A stretch of DNA of 64,000 bases from an uncultured Clostridia bacterium (GTDB lineage: Bacteria > Bacillota > Clostridia > Oscillospirales > Ruminococcaceae), in assembly GCA_944387885.1 (NCBI GenBank), contig CALXGR010000008.1:1-64000 (forward strand), given 5' to 3'. The notes under the pieces are model-generated. The model worked only from the letters and a program-made list of their open reading frames with translations, had not been told where the DNA came from and made no database searches. The position numbers were made by a program, and so were the translations under genes. Each line of letters starts with the position of its first letter. Position 1 is the first letter of the stretch. Shown piece after piece: positions 8,908 through 16,895 of this stretch.

Positions 8908-10041
8908 TTACTCCTTTCCGGCGGTCATCCAAAGACGAAGGATATTTTCCACCGTGGCAGCCAGGTTTTCCCGGCTGTGATGTCGGCTGACCGAGAAATC
9001 CTCGGCCTTCCGGTTGATACTGAAGATGGCGCTGACCCCCAGGTCATAGGCTTCTTCAATTCCTTCCCCAATGCTGCCTACCACGGCTACCACCGGCACC
9101 CCGTGGGCCATGGCCCGCTGGGCCACCCCCGAGACCACCTTGCCGTGAAGGCTCTGGCTGTCGATTCTGCCTTCCCCGGTAAAGACCACGTCCGCCCCTT
9201 CCAAAAGCGTATCGTAGCCTACCGTGTCCAGCACTGCCTCAATGCCGGGACGAAGTTCTCCTCCCAGGAAAGCCACCACTCCGGCGCCCATGGCTCCGGC
9301 CGCACCGGCCCCGGCCATCCGGGACACATCCATGCCCAGGTCCCGGAAGATCACCCCGGCCATATGTTCCAGGCCCGCATCCAGTTCCTTGACCATAGCC
9401 GGGTCCGCCCCCTTCTGGGGTCCGAAGATATAGCTGGCGCCCCGGGGGCCGTACATGGGGTTATCCACATCACACATGGCAACCACCTGACAGTTCTTCA
9501 GAAGAGGATTGACCCCGGACAGGTCGATATGTTTCACCTGGGCCATAGTTCCCCCTACCGGGACAAATTCCTCCCCGGCCTGGTTGTAGAACTTTACACC
9601 CAAGGCTGCGGCAGCGCCGCAGCCGCAGTCAGTGGTACAGCTACCTCCCAGTCCCAGAAGGATTTTGGTGCAGCCCGATTCCAGGGCATGGACCATCAGG
9701 CTGCCCAGACCGTAGGTGGTGGTGAGGGCGGGATTCTCCCGGCCCTCCACCTGAGGCAGTCCGGCACACATGGCCATCTCCATAATGGCGGTATCGCCCT
9801 GGCGGGTGTAATAGGCTTTGCAGGGTTCCCCGTAGGGGCCCGTCACCTCCACCTCCACCTTGGGAGTTCCCAAAGCGTAGATAAAGCAGTCCACGGTCCC
9901 CTCTCCCCCGTCGGCCACCGGCACTGCGGCCACCTGGCACTGAGGGCAAAGCTTCTTTGCCTCCTCCCGATAGACCTCACAGATCTGGGTGGCGCTCAAG
10001 GTTCCCTTGAAGGAATCGGGAATCACTAGGATTTTTTTCAT
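8908..10041 (-). CDS. garK: Glycerate 2-kinase
   Basis: Type I glycerate kinase, phosphorylating D-glycerate with ATP to 2-phosphoglycerate. The 377-residue product starts with IPDSFKGTLSA and carries PVADGGEGTVD, GLGGSCTTDCGCG and TGEGRIDSQS, hallmark segments of GarK/GlxK. GGGAG lies before the ATG. It stands directly after garR, which makes its substrate, and overlaps the ribosome binding site of the AKR gene, so the set is one operon. Carbon from galactarate and glucarate enters lower glycolysis here. Confidence 0.95.
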   Translation of the reverse strand: MKKILVIPDSFKGTLSATQICEVYREEAKKLCPQCQVAAVPVADGGEGTVDCFIYALGTPKVEVEVTGPYGEPCKAYYTRQGDTAIMEMAMCAGLPQVEGRENPALTTTYGLGSLMVHALESGCTKILLGLGGSCTTDCGCGAAAALGVKFYNQAGEEFVPVGGTMAQVKHIDLSGVNPLLKNCQVVAMCDVDNPMYGPRGASYIFGPQKGADPAMVKELDAGLEHMAGVIFRDLGMDVSRMAGAGAAGAMGAGVVAFLGGELRPGIEAVLDTVGYDTLLEGADVVFTGEGRIDSQSLHGKVVSGVAQRAMAHGVPVVAVVGSIGEGIEEAYDLGVSAIFSINRKAEDFSVSRHHSRENLAATVENILRLWMTAGKE

Positions 10042-10098
10042 GGCGGGCTCCCCTGTCTCTTTCTTTTTTACTGAAATATTCCTTTCCTCAGCGGAAAA

Positions 10099-10980
10099 TC
10101 AACGGCCGATCTTAATGCCGGTCATGTGCTCGTAGTACTGAGCAATGGCGCTGTGGTCCTTCTGGCCGCCGTCGTTGTTGTGGAGCCACTGGAGGATCTC
10201 CTGGACCTCGGCGGTCATGGGAACGGGAGCGCCTACGGTGTGGGCGCAGTCCAGAGCGTTGTTCAGGTCCTTGATGTGCAGGTCGATCTTGAAGCCGGGC
10301 TTGTCGTTGCCCTCGATCATCATGGGAGCCTTGGCGTTCATAACGGTGGAACCGGCCAGGCCGCCACGGATGGCTTCGAATACCAGCTGAGGATCAACGC
10401 CGGCCTTCTGAGCCAGGGTCAGGGCCTCGGCCAGAGCCTGGATGTTGCAGGCCACAATGATCTGGTTGGCCAGCTTGGTGGTGTTGCCTGCGCCTACATC
10501 GCCGCAGCGCACCACGGAAGCGCCCATGGTCTCCAGCAGGGGCTTGTAAGCGTCAAATACTTCCTGCTTGCCGCCTACCATGAAGCTCAGGGTGCCGTCG
10601 ATGGCCTTGGGCTCACCGCCGGAGACAGGAGCGTCCAGCATCTCCACGCCCTTCTCAGCCAGAACAGCAGCGATCTCCTTGCTGGCAACAGGGTTGATGG
10701 AGCTCATGTCGATGAAGACCTGGCCTGCCTTCATGTAGGAGGCAACACCGTTCTCGCCCAGCATGACAGCCTTTACCTGGGGGCTGTTGGGGAGCATGGT
10801 CAGAACCACGTCACAGCTCTCGCCGATTTCCTGGTTGGTGCCGGCCTTGGCACCGGCGGCAACGACTTCTTCCACAGCAGCCTTGTTCAGGTCGCTGACA
10901 GTCAGGTCATATCCGGCCTTCAGCATATTTTTAGCCATGGGCTTACCCATGATTCCCAAACCAATCAGACCAACTTTCAT
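10099..10980 (-). CDS. garR: 2-hydroxy-3-oxopropionate (tartronate semialdehyde) reductase
   Basis: Beta-hydroxyacid dehydrogenase family enzyme reducing tartronate semialdehyde to D-glycerate with NAD(P)H. The 293-residue product (E. coli GarR is 294) has the Rossmann motif GLIGLGIMGKPMAKN (4-18), substrate motif DAPVSGGEPKA (116-126) and catalytic Lys169 (GNTTKLAN). The start is the ATG at 10980 with AGAGGAG at 8 bases; an upstream in-frame ATG at 11004 is poorer. It is first in the leftward operon garR-garK-AKR-DapA. Codon use is more biased than its neighbours, as in well-expressed genes. Confidence 0.95.
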   Translation of the reverse strand: MKVGLIGLGIMGKPMAKNMLKAGYDLTVSDLNKAAVEEVVAAGAKAGTNQEIGESCDVVLTMLPNSPQVKAVMLGENGVASYMKAGQVFIDMSSINPVASKEIAAVLAEKGVEMLDAPVSGGEPKAIDGTLSFMVGGKQEVFDAYKPLLETMGASVVRCGDVGAGNTTKLANQIIVACNIQALAEALTLAQKAGVDPQLVFEAIRGGLAGSTVMNAKAPMMIEGNDKPGFKIDLHIKDLNNALDCAHTVGAPVPMTAEVQEILQWLHNNDGGQKDHSAIAQYYEHMTGIKIGR

Positions 10981-11047
10981 AAGTAATTCTCCTCTCATGG
11001 TCAATCATATTCCGGGGAAAAGATACCTTTTCTTTTCCTTTGTCTAT

Positions 11048-11076
11048 AGTCTACTGTCTTTGTTTTCCTTCGCCAA
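11048..11076 (-). promoter_or_regulatory. Promoter of the garR operon
   Basis: Minus strand TTGGCG (11076-11071), 17-base spacer, TAGACT (11053-11048), about 70 bases before the garR ATG. Four GTTTC half-sites lie 70-100 bases upstream of the -35. Confidence 0.55.
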
Positions 11077-11146
11077 TGGGCAAAAGGACCAATTTCACCG
11101 GCCTGAAAGTTCGGTTTTGTCCGGTTTTTCATTTATTGAAATTTTC

Positions 11147-11178
11147 GTTTCAAAATAAGTTTCACTGGGTTTCGTTTC
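11147..11178. promoter_or_regulatory. Cluster of four GTTTC half-sites upstream of garR
   Basis: GTTTC begins at 11147, 11159, 11169 and 11174, with a TTTCA-TTTAT-TGAAA inverted repeat just beside it (about 11128-11142). The cluster overlaps the last two bases of fbp. It resembles the cluster in front of gudD and may bind the local activator. Confidence 0.4.
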
Positions 11179-13153
11179 AAACCTTTTCCTGTATCAGACC
11201 TTCCTGGTAGGCCTGAATCAGCCGCTGGAGATCCTGGACCAAAGCCAGCTTCCTGGCTCCGTCATCAATATCCCGCACCAGGATCCGCCGGGGAGCCTGG
11301 TAGATCATCTCACTCTTGCTGGCAATGTCCTCGTCCTGGCGGATAGCGGCCTCCATGCTCTCGAAAGGCTGGTGGGTCCGCAGGGTCAGGCCCCGGCTGT
11401 TGAATACCAGGGTATATCCGGCGGTACCGGTCCGGCTGTGGTAGGCCCGGCAGAATCCTCCGTCAATGACAATGAGTCTGCCACCGCCCTTTACCGGGCT
11501 TTCTCCCTCCACGGCCCGCACCGGCACATGGCCGTTGATGATGTGGCTGCCCGGGTCGGACAGACCGAACTCCTCCAGAATTTTCTGGGCGGTCTCGGGC
11601 CGGTTGATGTGCTGGTAGTAGGGGTTTTTGATTTCCTTGTGGGTCCCGGGGTCGTCAATGTAGATCCGCTCAAAGGTGGTCATGGCGCTCCGGCCGAAGA
11701 TGGGGCTGAGGGACCCGCACCAGAGATACCAGAGGAAATCCTGGCCCTCCTGCCGGGCGGCGCTGCCCTGGGGAGCAAAGTATCCCTGCCGGCCCCGCCG
11801 GTCACAGTAGTCGAAGAGGGCCTTTCCGCTGTATTCCTTCCCCTGGAAGGTCTCGGAGGCAAACTCTCCCTCCGGGGTCATGGGCACGGCCCCATGGTAA
11901 AGCAGGTTTCCGTTTACCTTCTTGTACACTGCCCCTTTGGCGTAAAGGAACTGGACATGGCGCTGGAGCTTTTCCGATTCCACAAAGCTCCGGGTCAGTT
12001 TTTCCACCACTTCCTCCTCCCGGGGTGTAAAACGGCAGGGGGCCGCCGGGTCCACGGTGGGGAAATCCAGGTCCCGGAGGGGATATTCCTTTCCCTGGCA
12101 GAGGACGGTCCCCCGGGTATAGTCGATATGGTTCAGGTAATCCCGACCCTCCATCTGGAAATCCGGGTTCCGGGCAATGACCTGTCCCTCCATTTTGAGC
12201 ATGAGGACGGTGACCGCCTTGTGCATCCGGGCCACCCGGATCAGCTCCTCCGGGATTTTGGGGATGCGGGGGTCAGTGTGGGGCATCCAGAGGCTCAGGT
12301 CGCTGTCCGGATAGTATTCCTGGGACAGATGTTCCAGGGCCCGGAGGGGGATTCCGTAGCCCCGCTCCAGGGTGTCGGTATTGTCGTAGGCCAGGGTGGT
12401 TTTCAGGACGGTGAGGGCGCAGATGGGGCTTCCTGCCGCCGCTCCCATCCAGACCGTGTCATGATTGCCCCACTGGATATCCACGTCATGGTGGGCCATG
12501 AGACAATCCAGAATCTGGTCAGGGCGGGGGCCCCGGTCAAACAGGTCTCCGATGATGTGGAGCTTGTCCACTGCCAGCCGCTTGATGACCTGGCAGAACC
12601 GGGTGATGTAGGCATCCGCCCGGTCATACCGGAGGATGCTGTCAATGATCTCCCCGTAATACTGTTCCTTGTTGTGGTCCTCAAAGTGGGCGTGAAGGAG
12701 CTCATCCAGAATATACCGGCAGCTTTCGGGCAGGCAGCGGCGGACATGCTCCCGGGTGTGTTTGCTGGAGACCAGACGGCAGAGCTCAATAAGCCGGCTG
12801 AGGGTCAGCCGGTACCAGCCGTCCAGATCCTCCTGCTGTTCTTTCAGGTCGGGAAGTTTCTGGGCCGGGTAATAGATAAGGGTGGCCAGGTCAGCCCGCT
12901 CCTTGGCCGGGACCTGTTCTCCCAGCACCATATCGATTTTTTCCCGGATAACACCGCTGGCGCTGTTGAGAATGTGGATAAAAGCTTCATGTTCCCCGTG
13001 GAGGTCGCTCATAAAATGCTCGGTCCCCTTGGGCAGGCGCAGGACCGCCTGGATCCGGATGGCCTCGCTGGCGGCGGCTGCCACAGTGGGATATTTTTCA
13101 CCCAGCAGGGTCAGATACCGCAGCTGCTGGGGGGTGAACTCCTGTTTGCTCAT
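11177..13153 (-). CDS. fbp: Fructose-1,6-bisphosphatase, class III
   Basis: Firmicutes-type Fbp, hydrolysing fructose 1,6-bisphosphate to fructose 6-phosphate for gluconeogenesis. The 658-residue product is close to the B. subtilis enzyme in length and pattern: LPKGTEHFMSDLHGEHEAF (40-58), GDLFDRGPRPD (about 200) and QWGNHD (about 229) form the calcineurin-like metal site, and NPYYQHINRPET and IINGHVPV follow. The ATG at 13153 has AAGGAG at 8 bases. It lies between the hexarate operon and lrgAB, consistent with growth on acids that require gluconeogenesis. Confidence 0.95.
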   Translation of the reverse strand: MSKQEFTPQQLRYLTLLGEKYPTVAAAASEAIRIQAVLRLPKGTEHFMSDLHGEHEAFIHILNSASGVIREKIDMVLGEQVPAKERADLATLIYYPAQKLPDLKEQQEDLDGWYRLTLSRLIELCRLVSSKHTREHVRRCLPESCRYILDELLHAHFEDHNKEQYYGEIIDSILRYDRADAYITRFCQVIKRLAVDKLHIIGDLFDRGPRPDQILDCLMAHHDVDIQWGNHDTVWMGAAAGSPICALTVLKTTLAYDNTDTLERGYGIPLRALEHLSQEYYPDSDLSLWMPHTDPRIPKIPEELIRVARMHKAVTVLMLKMEGQVIARNPDFQMEGRDYLNHIDYTRGTVLCQGKEYPLRDLDFPTVDPAAPCRFTPREEEVVEKLTRSFVESEKLQRHVQFLYAKGAVYKKVNGNLLYHGAVPMTPEGEFASETFQGKEYSGKALFDYCDRRGRQGYFAPQGSAARQEGQDFLWYLWCGSLSPIFGRSAMTTFERIYIDDPGTHKEIKNPYYQHINRPETAQKILEEFGLSDPGSHIINGHVPVRAVEGESPVKGGGRLIVIDGGFCRAYHSRTGTAGYTLVFNSRGLTLRTHQPFESMEAAIRQDEDIASKSEMIYQAPRRILVRDIDDGARKLALVQDLQRLIQAYQEGLIQEKV

Positions 13154-13178
13154 TGGACACACTCCTTTCCTTATTTTT

Positions 13179-13207
13179 ATTCTACCGACCCCTCTTCCCC
13201 GGCGCAA
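13179..13207 (-). promoter_or_regulatory. Promoter of fbp
   Basis: Minus strand TTGCGC (13207-13202), 17-base spacer, TAGAAT (13184-13179), 25 bases before the fbp ATG. Confidence 0.55.
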
Positions 13208-13256
13208 TGGCAAATGGTACAAGATTCAGGGTCTTTTTTGCATTTTCTTTCCAAAT

Positions 13257-13282
13257 GAAACGGTTTGAAACCCTTTTGAAAC
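13257..13282. promoter_or_regulatory. Helically phased TGAAAC repeats between fbp and lrgA
   Basis: GAAAC starts at 13257, 13267 and 13278, spacing 10 and 11 bases, so all three copies face the same side of the helix. The array lies about 50-75 bases upstream of both the fbp -35 and the lrgA -10, suiting a shared regulator. Confidence 0.45.
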
Positions 13283-13330
13283 CCGGCTTTTTCCCCGGCA
13301 AAAAAAAGGTCTTTTCAAACGGAAATTTTG

Positions 13331-13339
13331 TGCTAGAAT
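13331..13339 (+). promoter_or_regulatory. Extended -10 promoter of lrgAB
   Basis: TGCTAGAAT is a TGn extended -10 located 46 bases before the lrgA ATG, with a weak -35. Confidence 0.5.
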
Positions 13340-13384
13340 AGGGAGCGGACTCTTTTTTCCCCGGAATTTTACGGAGGCGTTTTG

Positions 13385-13750
13385 ATGAAGTATCTCAAGC
13401 AATTTACCTGGATTTTGTTCTTTACTTTCCTGGGGGAGGCCCTGACCTGGCTTCTTCCCCTTCCCATTCCCGCCGCCATCTACGGGATTCTCCTTCTGCT
13501 GGGGGTCCTGGGACTGGGCTGGGTGCGGCCCTCGCAGCTGGAGGACGCCGCCGGCTGGCTCCTGGCCATTATGCCGGTCCTCTTTGTGGCTCCTGCCGTC
13601 AACCTGATCGAATACTGGTCCCTTGTCTCGGAGCAGCTTTTCCCCATTCTGGGGGTCATTGTTATCTCCACCGTGGTGGTCTTTTTCGTGTCGGGCCGGG
13701 TGACCCAGACCATGCAGGACCTGCGCGAAAGAAAGGAGGGAAAACTGTGA
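13385..13750 (+). CDS. lrgA: CidA/LrgA-family membrane protein
   Basis: A 121-residue protein with four hydrophobic segments, the size and layout of CidA/LrgA holin-like proteins (LPLPIPAAIYGILLL and PVLFVAPAVNLI are family-like). The ATG at 13385 follows GGAGG at 7 bases; a TTG one codon earlier is not needed. It overlaps lrgB. In B. subtilis the LrgAB homologue PftAB is a pyruvate carrier. Since hexarate breakdown by aldolase releases pyruvate, pyruvate or short hydroxy-acid transport is a reasonable inference; control of murein hydrolases is the alternative. Confidence 0.85.
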   Translation: MKYLKQFTWILFFTFLGEALTWLLPLPIPAAIYGILLLLGVLGLGWVRPSQLEDAAGWLLAIMPVLFVAPAVNLIEYWSLVSEQLFPILGVIVISTVVVFFVSGRVTQTMQDLRERKEGKL

Positions 13751-14439
13751 TGCTCTCTTTCCTGGAAAGCTGTACCCTCTGGCCGGTCCTCCTGACCCTG
13801 GGGGCTTATCTTCTGGCCGTAAAAATCCGGAGCCGGTGGGACTATGCCATCCTCAACCCCATCCTGGTCTCCTTTCTCATTGTTCTGGGTCTGATGCTGG
13901 CCCTGGACCTGCCCAACGCCCAGTATCAGGCCGGGTGGGAGAAATGCTCCTGGCTCCTCACCCCCTCCACCATCTGTCTGGCCATTCCCCTTTACCGGGA
14001 ACTTCAGGCCCTGAAAAAGGACCTGCCCGCCATCCTGCTGGGCATCTGTTCCGGAACCCTGGTGGGACTGGGGACCATCTTTTTCCTCTGTCAGTTCTGG
14101 GGACTGGACCAGCCCCTTACCGTCTCCCTTCTCCCCAAAAGCATCACCACCGCCCTGGGAATTGCCCTGGCTGAGGAGATGGGAGGCTACCCGGCCATCA
14201 CCACCATGGCCATCATCGTTACCGGAATCGGCGGAAGCATTGCAGGCGATTTCCTTTGCCGGGTGTTCCGGATCCGGAGCCAGGTGGCTCAGGGCACTGC
14301 CTTCGGCACCGCCGCCCACGTGGTGGGCACCTCCCGGGCCACTGAGATCAGCCCCCTTACCGGGGCGGTGAGCAGTCTCTCCCTGGTAGTGGCGGGAATC
14401 CTCACTGCCGTCATTCTTCCCTTCCTTTATTCTGCCTGA
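13750..14439 (+). CDS. lrgB: CidB/LrgB-family membrane protein
   Basis: A 229-residue polytopic protein and partner of the preceding LrgA-like protein. LrgB hallmarks are seen: LLTPSTICLAIPLYR, LLPKSITTALGIALA and GTAAHVVGTSRA near the C-terminus. The ATG at 13750 shares a base with the lrgA stop; an overlapping GTG at 13747 is better spaced from AGGAGG and may be the true start. Together with LrgA it probably forms a membrane complex for pyruvate or related acids, by analogy with PftAB. Confidence 0.86.
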   Translation: MLSFLESCTLWPVLLTLGAYLLAVKIRSRWDYAILNPILVSFLIVLGLMLALDLPNAQYQAGWEKCSWLLTPSTICLAIPLYRELQALKKDLPAILLGICSGTLVGLGTIFFLCQFWGLDQPLTVSLLPKSITTALGIALAEEMGGYPAITTMAIIVTGIGGSIAGDFLCRVFRIRSQVAQGTAFGTAAHVVGTSRATEISPLTGAVSSLSLVVAGILTAVILPFLYSA

Positions 14440-14526
14440 CCTTTCATTTTCTTTCAGATTTCTTTCACCGGCCGCAATCTGCCCAAGGGAAAGCGCTGAT
14501 TTCCCGGGATTTGGGAATTTTGCCTA

Positions 14527-14555
14527 TTGCCCCCGGGGCCGGTTTTGTGCAGAAT
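14527..14555 (+). promoter_or_regulatory. Possible promoter of the isomerase-PPC operon
   Basis: TTGCCC (14527-14532), 17-base spacer, CAGAAT (14550-14555). Both hexamers are only moderate matches. Confidence 0.4.
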
Positions 14556-14583
14556 AGAGATAGGGAATTTTCCCGGTTTCAGA

Positions 14584-14612
14584 AAGGAGGAGGGACGAAG
14601 TTTTTTCGTCCC
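14584..14612 (+). promoter_or_regulatory. Shine-Dalgarno separated from start codon by a hairpin
   Basis: AAAGGAGG (about 14584-14590) is followed immediately by a perfect 8-bp stem, GGGACGAA (14592-14599) with TTCGTCCC (14605-14612). The nearest in-frame ATG is at 14622, 31 bases from the GGAGG. Folding the stem brings the ribosome binding site to roughly 11 bases from the ATG. Confidence 0.6.
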
Positions 14613-14621
14613 GGCGTTATT

Positions 14622-15458
14622 ATGGGTAACTACATTTTCGGCACCCGGGTCCACGACATGGGAAAGGGTACCCCCCGGGAAATGCTGGAGAAAATCGGCG
14701 GCTGCGGCTTTGACTGTGTCCAGCTGGCCTACAAGAAAGGAATTACCGGGGTGTCCTCCTATGAGGATGTGACCCCCGCTTTGGTGGAGGAGACCGCCGC
14801 TGCCTGCCGCCAGACAGGAGTTTCCATTGCGGTCCACGGCACTTATGTGGAGCTGAGCCTGGTGGAGGAGGAAGCCCGCCAGAAGCAGGTAGCCGATTTC
14901 ATCAGTCAGATTCCCTACACTAAGGCCCTGGGAGCCCTCTGCCAGGGCAGCGAGACCACCAACATGAACAAGCAGCCTGCCGGCACCACCCGGAAGGAAG
15001 CCCAGGAGGCTCTGCTCCGTTCCCTGGCCCAGATCATGCCCCATGCGGAGGAAGCCGGGGTGCTGGTAGCGGTGGAACCGGTGTTCTACCACGCCATGAA
15101 CACTCCCGAGGCCGCCAGGATGGTGCTGGACACCATTGCCAGCCCCAATCTGCGGGTCATCTTTGACGCAGCCAATCTCATCAGCCCGGAGGACCAGCAC
15201 CGGCAGGAAGCTATGTGGGACCGGGCCATGACCCTGTGGGGGGACAAAATCGCCGCCGTCCACATCAAGGGCGTCACCTTTGACGAGAAGGGGGATTTCC
15301 ACAGCGCATTCCTGGAGGATTCCTGCATTGACTATCCCCTGGTGGCCCGGTACATCCGCCAGCTGCCCCAGGACCTGCCCATTATGCGGGAAGAGGAAAA
15401 ACCGGAGCGGGCCGCAAACGACCTGAAGATTCTGAAAGAACTGTTTTTGAAGGGCTGA
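14622..15458 (+). CDS. Sugar phosphate isomerase/epimerase (AP endonuclease-2-like TIM barrel)
   Basis: A 278-residue protein of the xylose isomerase-like TIM barrel family. Typical segments are VSIAVHGTYVELS, GVLVAVEPVFYHAMNTP (metal-binding Glu), VIFDAANLIS and IAAVHIKGV. Such proteins isomerise or epimerise keto-sugars or sugar acids in the cytoplasm. The start is the ATG at 14622; the frame is open further upstream, but family similarity begins here and the only strong ribosome binding site acts through the intervening hairpin. It is 24 bases from the PPC-domain gene, forming a two-gene operon. Confidence 0.85.
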   Translation: MGNYIFGTRVHDMGKGTPREMLEKIGGCGFDCVQLAYKKGITGVSSYEDVTPALVEETAAACRQTGVSIAVHGTYVELSLVEEEARQKQVADFISQIPYTKALGALCQGSETTNMNKQPAGTTRKEAQEALLRSLAQIMPHAEEAGVLVAVEPVFYHAMNTPEAARMVLDTIASPNLRVIFDAANLISPEDQHRQEAMWDRAMTLWGDKIAAVHIKGVTFDEKGDFHSAFLEDSCIDYPLVARYIRQLPQDLPIMREEEKPERAANDLKILKELFLKG

Positions 15459-15482
15459 GCCCTTCCAGGAAGGAGGATTTTT

Positions 15483-15905
15483 ATGGAATACCGTGTATTT
15501 GATTCTGCCATTATTGTCCGGATGGACCCGGACGAGGAAGTGATGGAACAGCTGAAAATCGTCTGTGAAAAGGAAAAGATCCAGCTGGCTCAGGTAGCAG
15601 CCCTGGGCGCCCTGAAGGAGTTCACCGTGGGCCTGTTCAACACCCAGACCAAGGAGTACAAGGCCAACACCTTCACCTTCCCCAGCGAGATCACCAGCCT
15701 GTGGGGCACTGTCACCACCCAGGAGGGGGCCTTCTATCCCCACATCCACATGAGCGCCGCCGATGAGACCGGCCGGGAGTACGGCGGACATCTTCAGCGG
15801 GCAGTGATCAGCGCCACCGTGGAGATGGTCATCACCCCCATTGCCGGCAAGGTGGAGCGGGAATTCAGCCCCGCCATCGGTCTGAACCTGATGAAATTTA
15901 TGTGA
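15483..15905 (+). CDS. PPC/DUF296-domain protein
   Basis: A 140-residue single PPC (plants and prokaryotes conserved, DUF296) domain. The putative metal site is visible as GAFYPHIHMSAADETGREYGGHL. Bacterial members are trimeric and of uncertain function; some are called DNA-binding proteins, but the conserved His residues suggest a small enzyme or sensor. AGGAGG precedes the ATG. It forms an operon with the sugar phosphate isomerase and ends at a strong terminator. Confidence 0.88.
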   Translation: MEYRVFDSAIIVRMDPDEEVMEQLKIVCEKEKIQLAQVAALGALKEFTVGLFNTQTKEYKANTFTFPSEITSLWGTVTTQEGAFYPHIHMSAADETGREYGGHLQRAVISATVEMVITPIAGKVEREFSPAIGLNLMKFM

Positions 15906-15920
15906 TTTTCTTTCTTCCGG

Positions 15921-15968
15921 GGCTTCTGCTCCCCTTTACCAGGGGGGGGCAGGAGCCTTTTTATTTTT
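15921..15968 (+). terminator. Terminator after PPC-domain gene
   Basis: GC-rich stem (about 15921-15934 with 15942-15957, one bulge) followed by a T-rich tail. Confidence 0.85.
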
Positions 15969-15979
15969 ACCCCGGCCTG

Positions 15980-16008
15980 TTGTGAAGCCGTCAAAATTGT
16001 GTTACTCT
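15980..16008 (+). promoter_or_regulatory. Promoter of the sortase gene
   Basis: TTGTGA (15980-15985), 17-base spacer, TACTCT (16003-16008) with a TGT extended -10. The same hexamers and spacing occur before tctC. Confidence 0.55.
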
Positions 16009-16047
16009 GTAACAAACGACTCTTCCTTTCAGGAGGTACTTTCCATT

Positions 16048-16800
16048 ATGTCCAAGCCTTCCTTTTCCCTCAAAGGAATGATTTTAACACTAATCCGGCT
16101 TATCCTGATTCTTATTATCCTGATTTGTCTCTGGCAGATCGGCTCCACTCTCTGGGGCTACCGCCAGGGCACCCAGGCTTACCAGTCTATCCGGGAACAG
16201 GCCGCCGCCCCCTCCCAGGATACCGGGGAGGAGGGCCAGGAGGACTCTCAGCCTGCCCTGGATTTTGAGACCCTGCAGTCCCTCTACCCTGAAACGGTGG
16301 CCTGGATCTCCTGCCCCGACACCCCCATTGACTACCCCATCATGCAGAGCAAAGACAACGACTACTATCTCCGCCGGCTTCCCGACGGGACCTGGAACAA
16401 CAGCGGTTCCCTTTTCCTGGATTACCGGGATCCCAGCGACTTTTCCGGGGCCATATCCTCTGTTTACGGTCACAACATGCGGGACGGGTCCATGTTCGCC
16501 TGCCTGGAGAACTATACCTCCCAGGAATGGTATGACCAGCATCCCGTCATGACCCTGGAACTGCCCCAGGAGACCCGGGAACTTCAGGTCCTGTACGGGT
16601 TCACTGTTTCCGCCCAGTATTGGGTGGAACAGGGCCTTGACCAGGAGGAGAACCTTTCCTCCCTTCTGAACTACGCCGCCAGGAATACCACCTTCACTTC
16701 GGAGTTCTCCCGGCAGGAGGATGCTCCTCTGGTGGTGCTCATCACCTGCACCTCCCGCTCTGACCAGGAGCGGTATATGGTTCTTTGTCAGCTGATTTAA
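16048..16800 (+). CDS. srtB: Class B sortase
   Basis: Membrane-anchored cysteine transpeptidase that attaches surface proteins to the cell wall. The 250-residue product has an N-terminal membrane anchor (about 12-36), a short acidic linker and a sortase domain from about residue 72. Catalytic residues are H142 (VYGHNM), C234 (LITCTS) and R242 (QERYMV); the CPDTPIDYPIMQ segment is class B-like. The ATG follows AGGAGG at 11 bases. It stands alone between two terminators, with no sorting-signal substrate beside it, so its targets are elsewhere in the genome. Confidence 0.93.
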   Translation: MSKPSFSLKGMILTLIRLILILIILICLWQIGSTLWGYRQGTQAYQSIREQAAAPSQDTGEEGQEDSQPALDFETLQSLYPETVAWISCPDTPIDYPIMQSKDNDYYLRRLPDGTWNNSGSLFLDYRDPSDFSGAISSVYGHNMRDGSMFACLENYTSQEWYDQHPVMTLELPQETRELQVLYGFTVSAQYWVEQGLDQEENLSSLLNYAARNTTFTSEFSRQEDAPLVVLITCTSRSDQERYMVLCQLI

Positions 16801-16805
16801 AAAGC

Positions 16806-16845
16806 AAAGCAGCGGAGGCCCTTCCCGGGTCTCCGCTGCTTTTTC
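16806..16845. terminator. Bidirectional terminator after srtB
   Basis: AAAGCAGCGGAG-type stem with GC core and T run, shared with the convergent gntR-type gene. Confidence 0.88.
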
Positions 16846-16895
16846 TTTCAATATTATACAAGCTGTATTTTTATCGATTCAAATTCCAAGCCGTT

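Noticed and set aside
14480-14500. CcpA cre-like sequence (GGAAAGCGCTGATT) upstream of the isomerase gene
   Set aside because: Only the central AAAGCGCT fits the consensus and the flanks do not; one weak match in GC-rich DNA is not enough.
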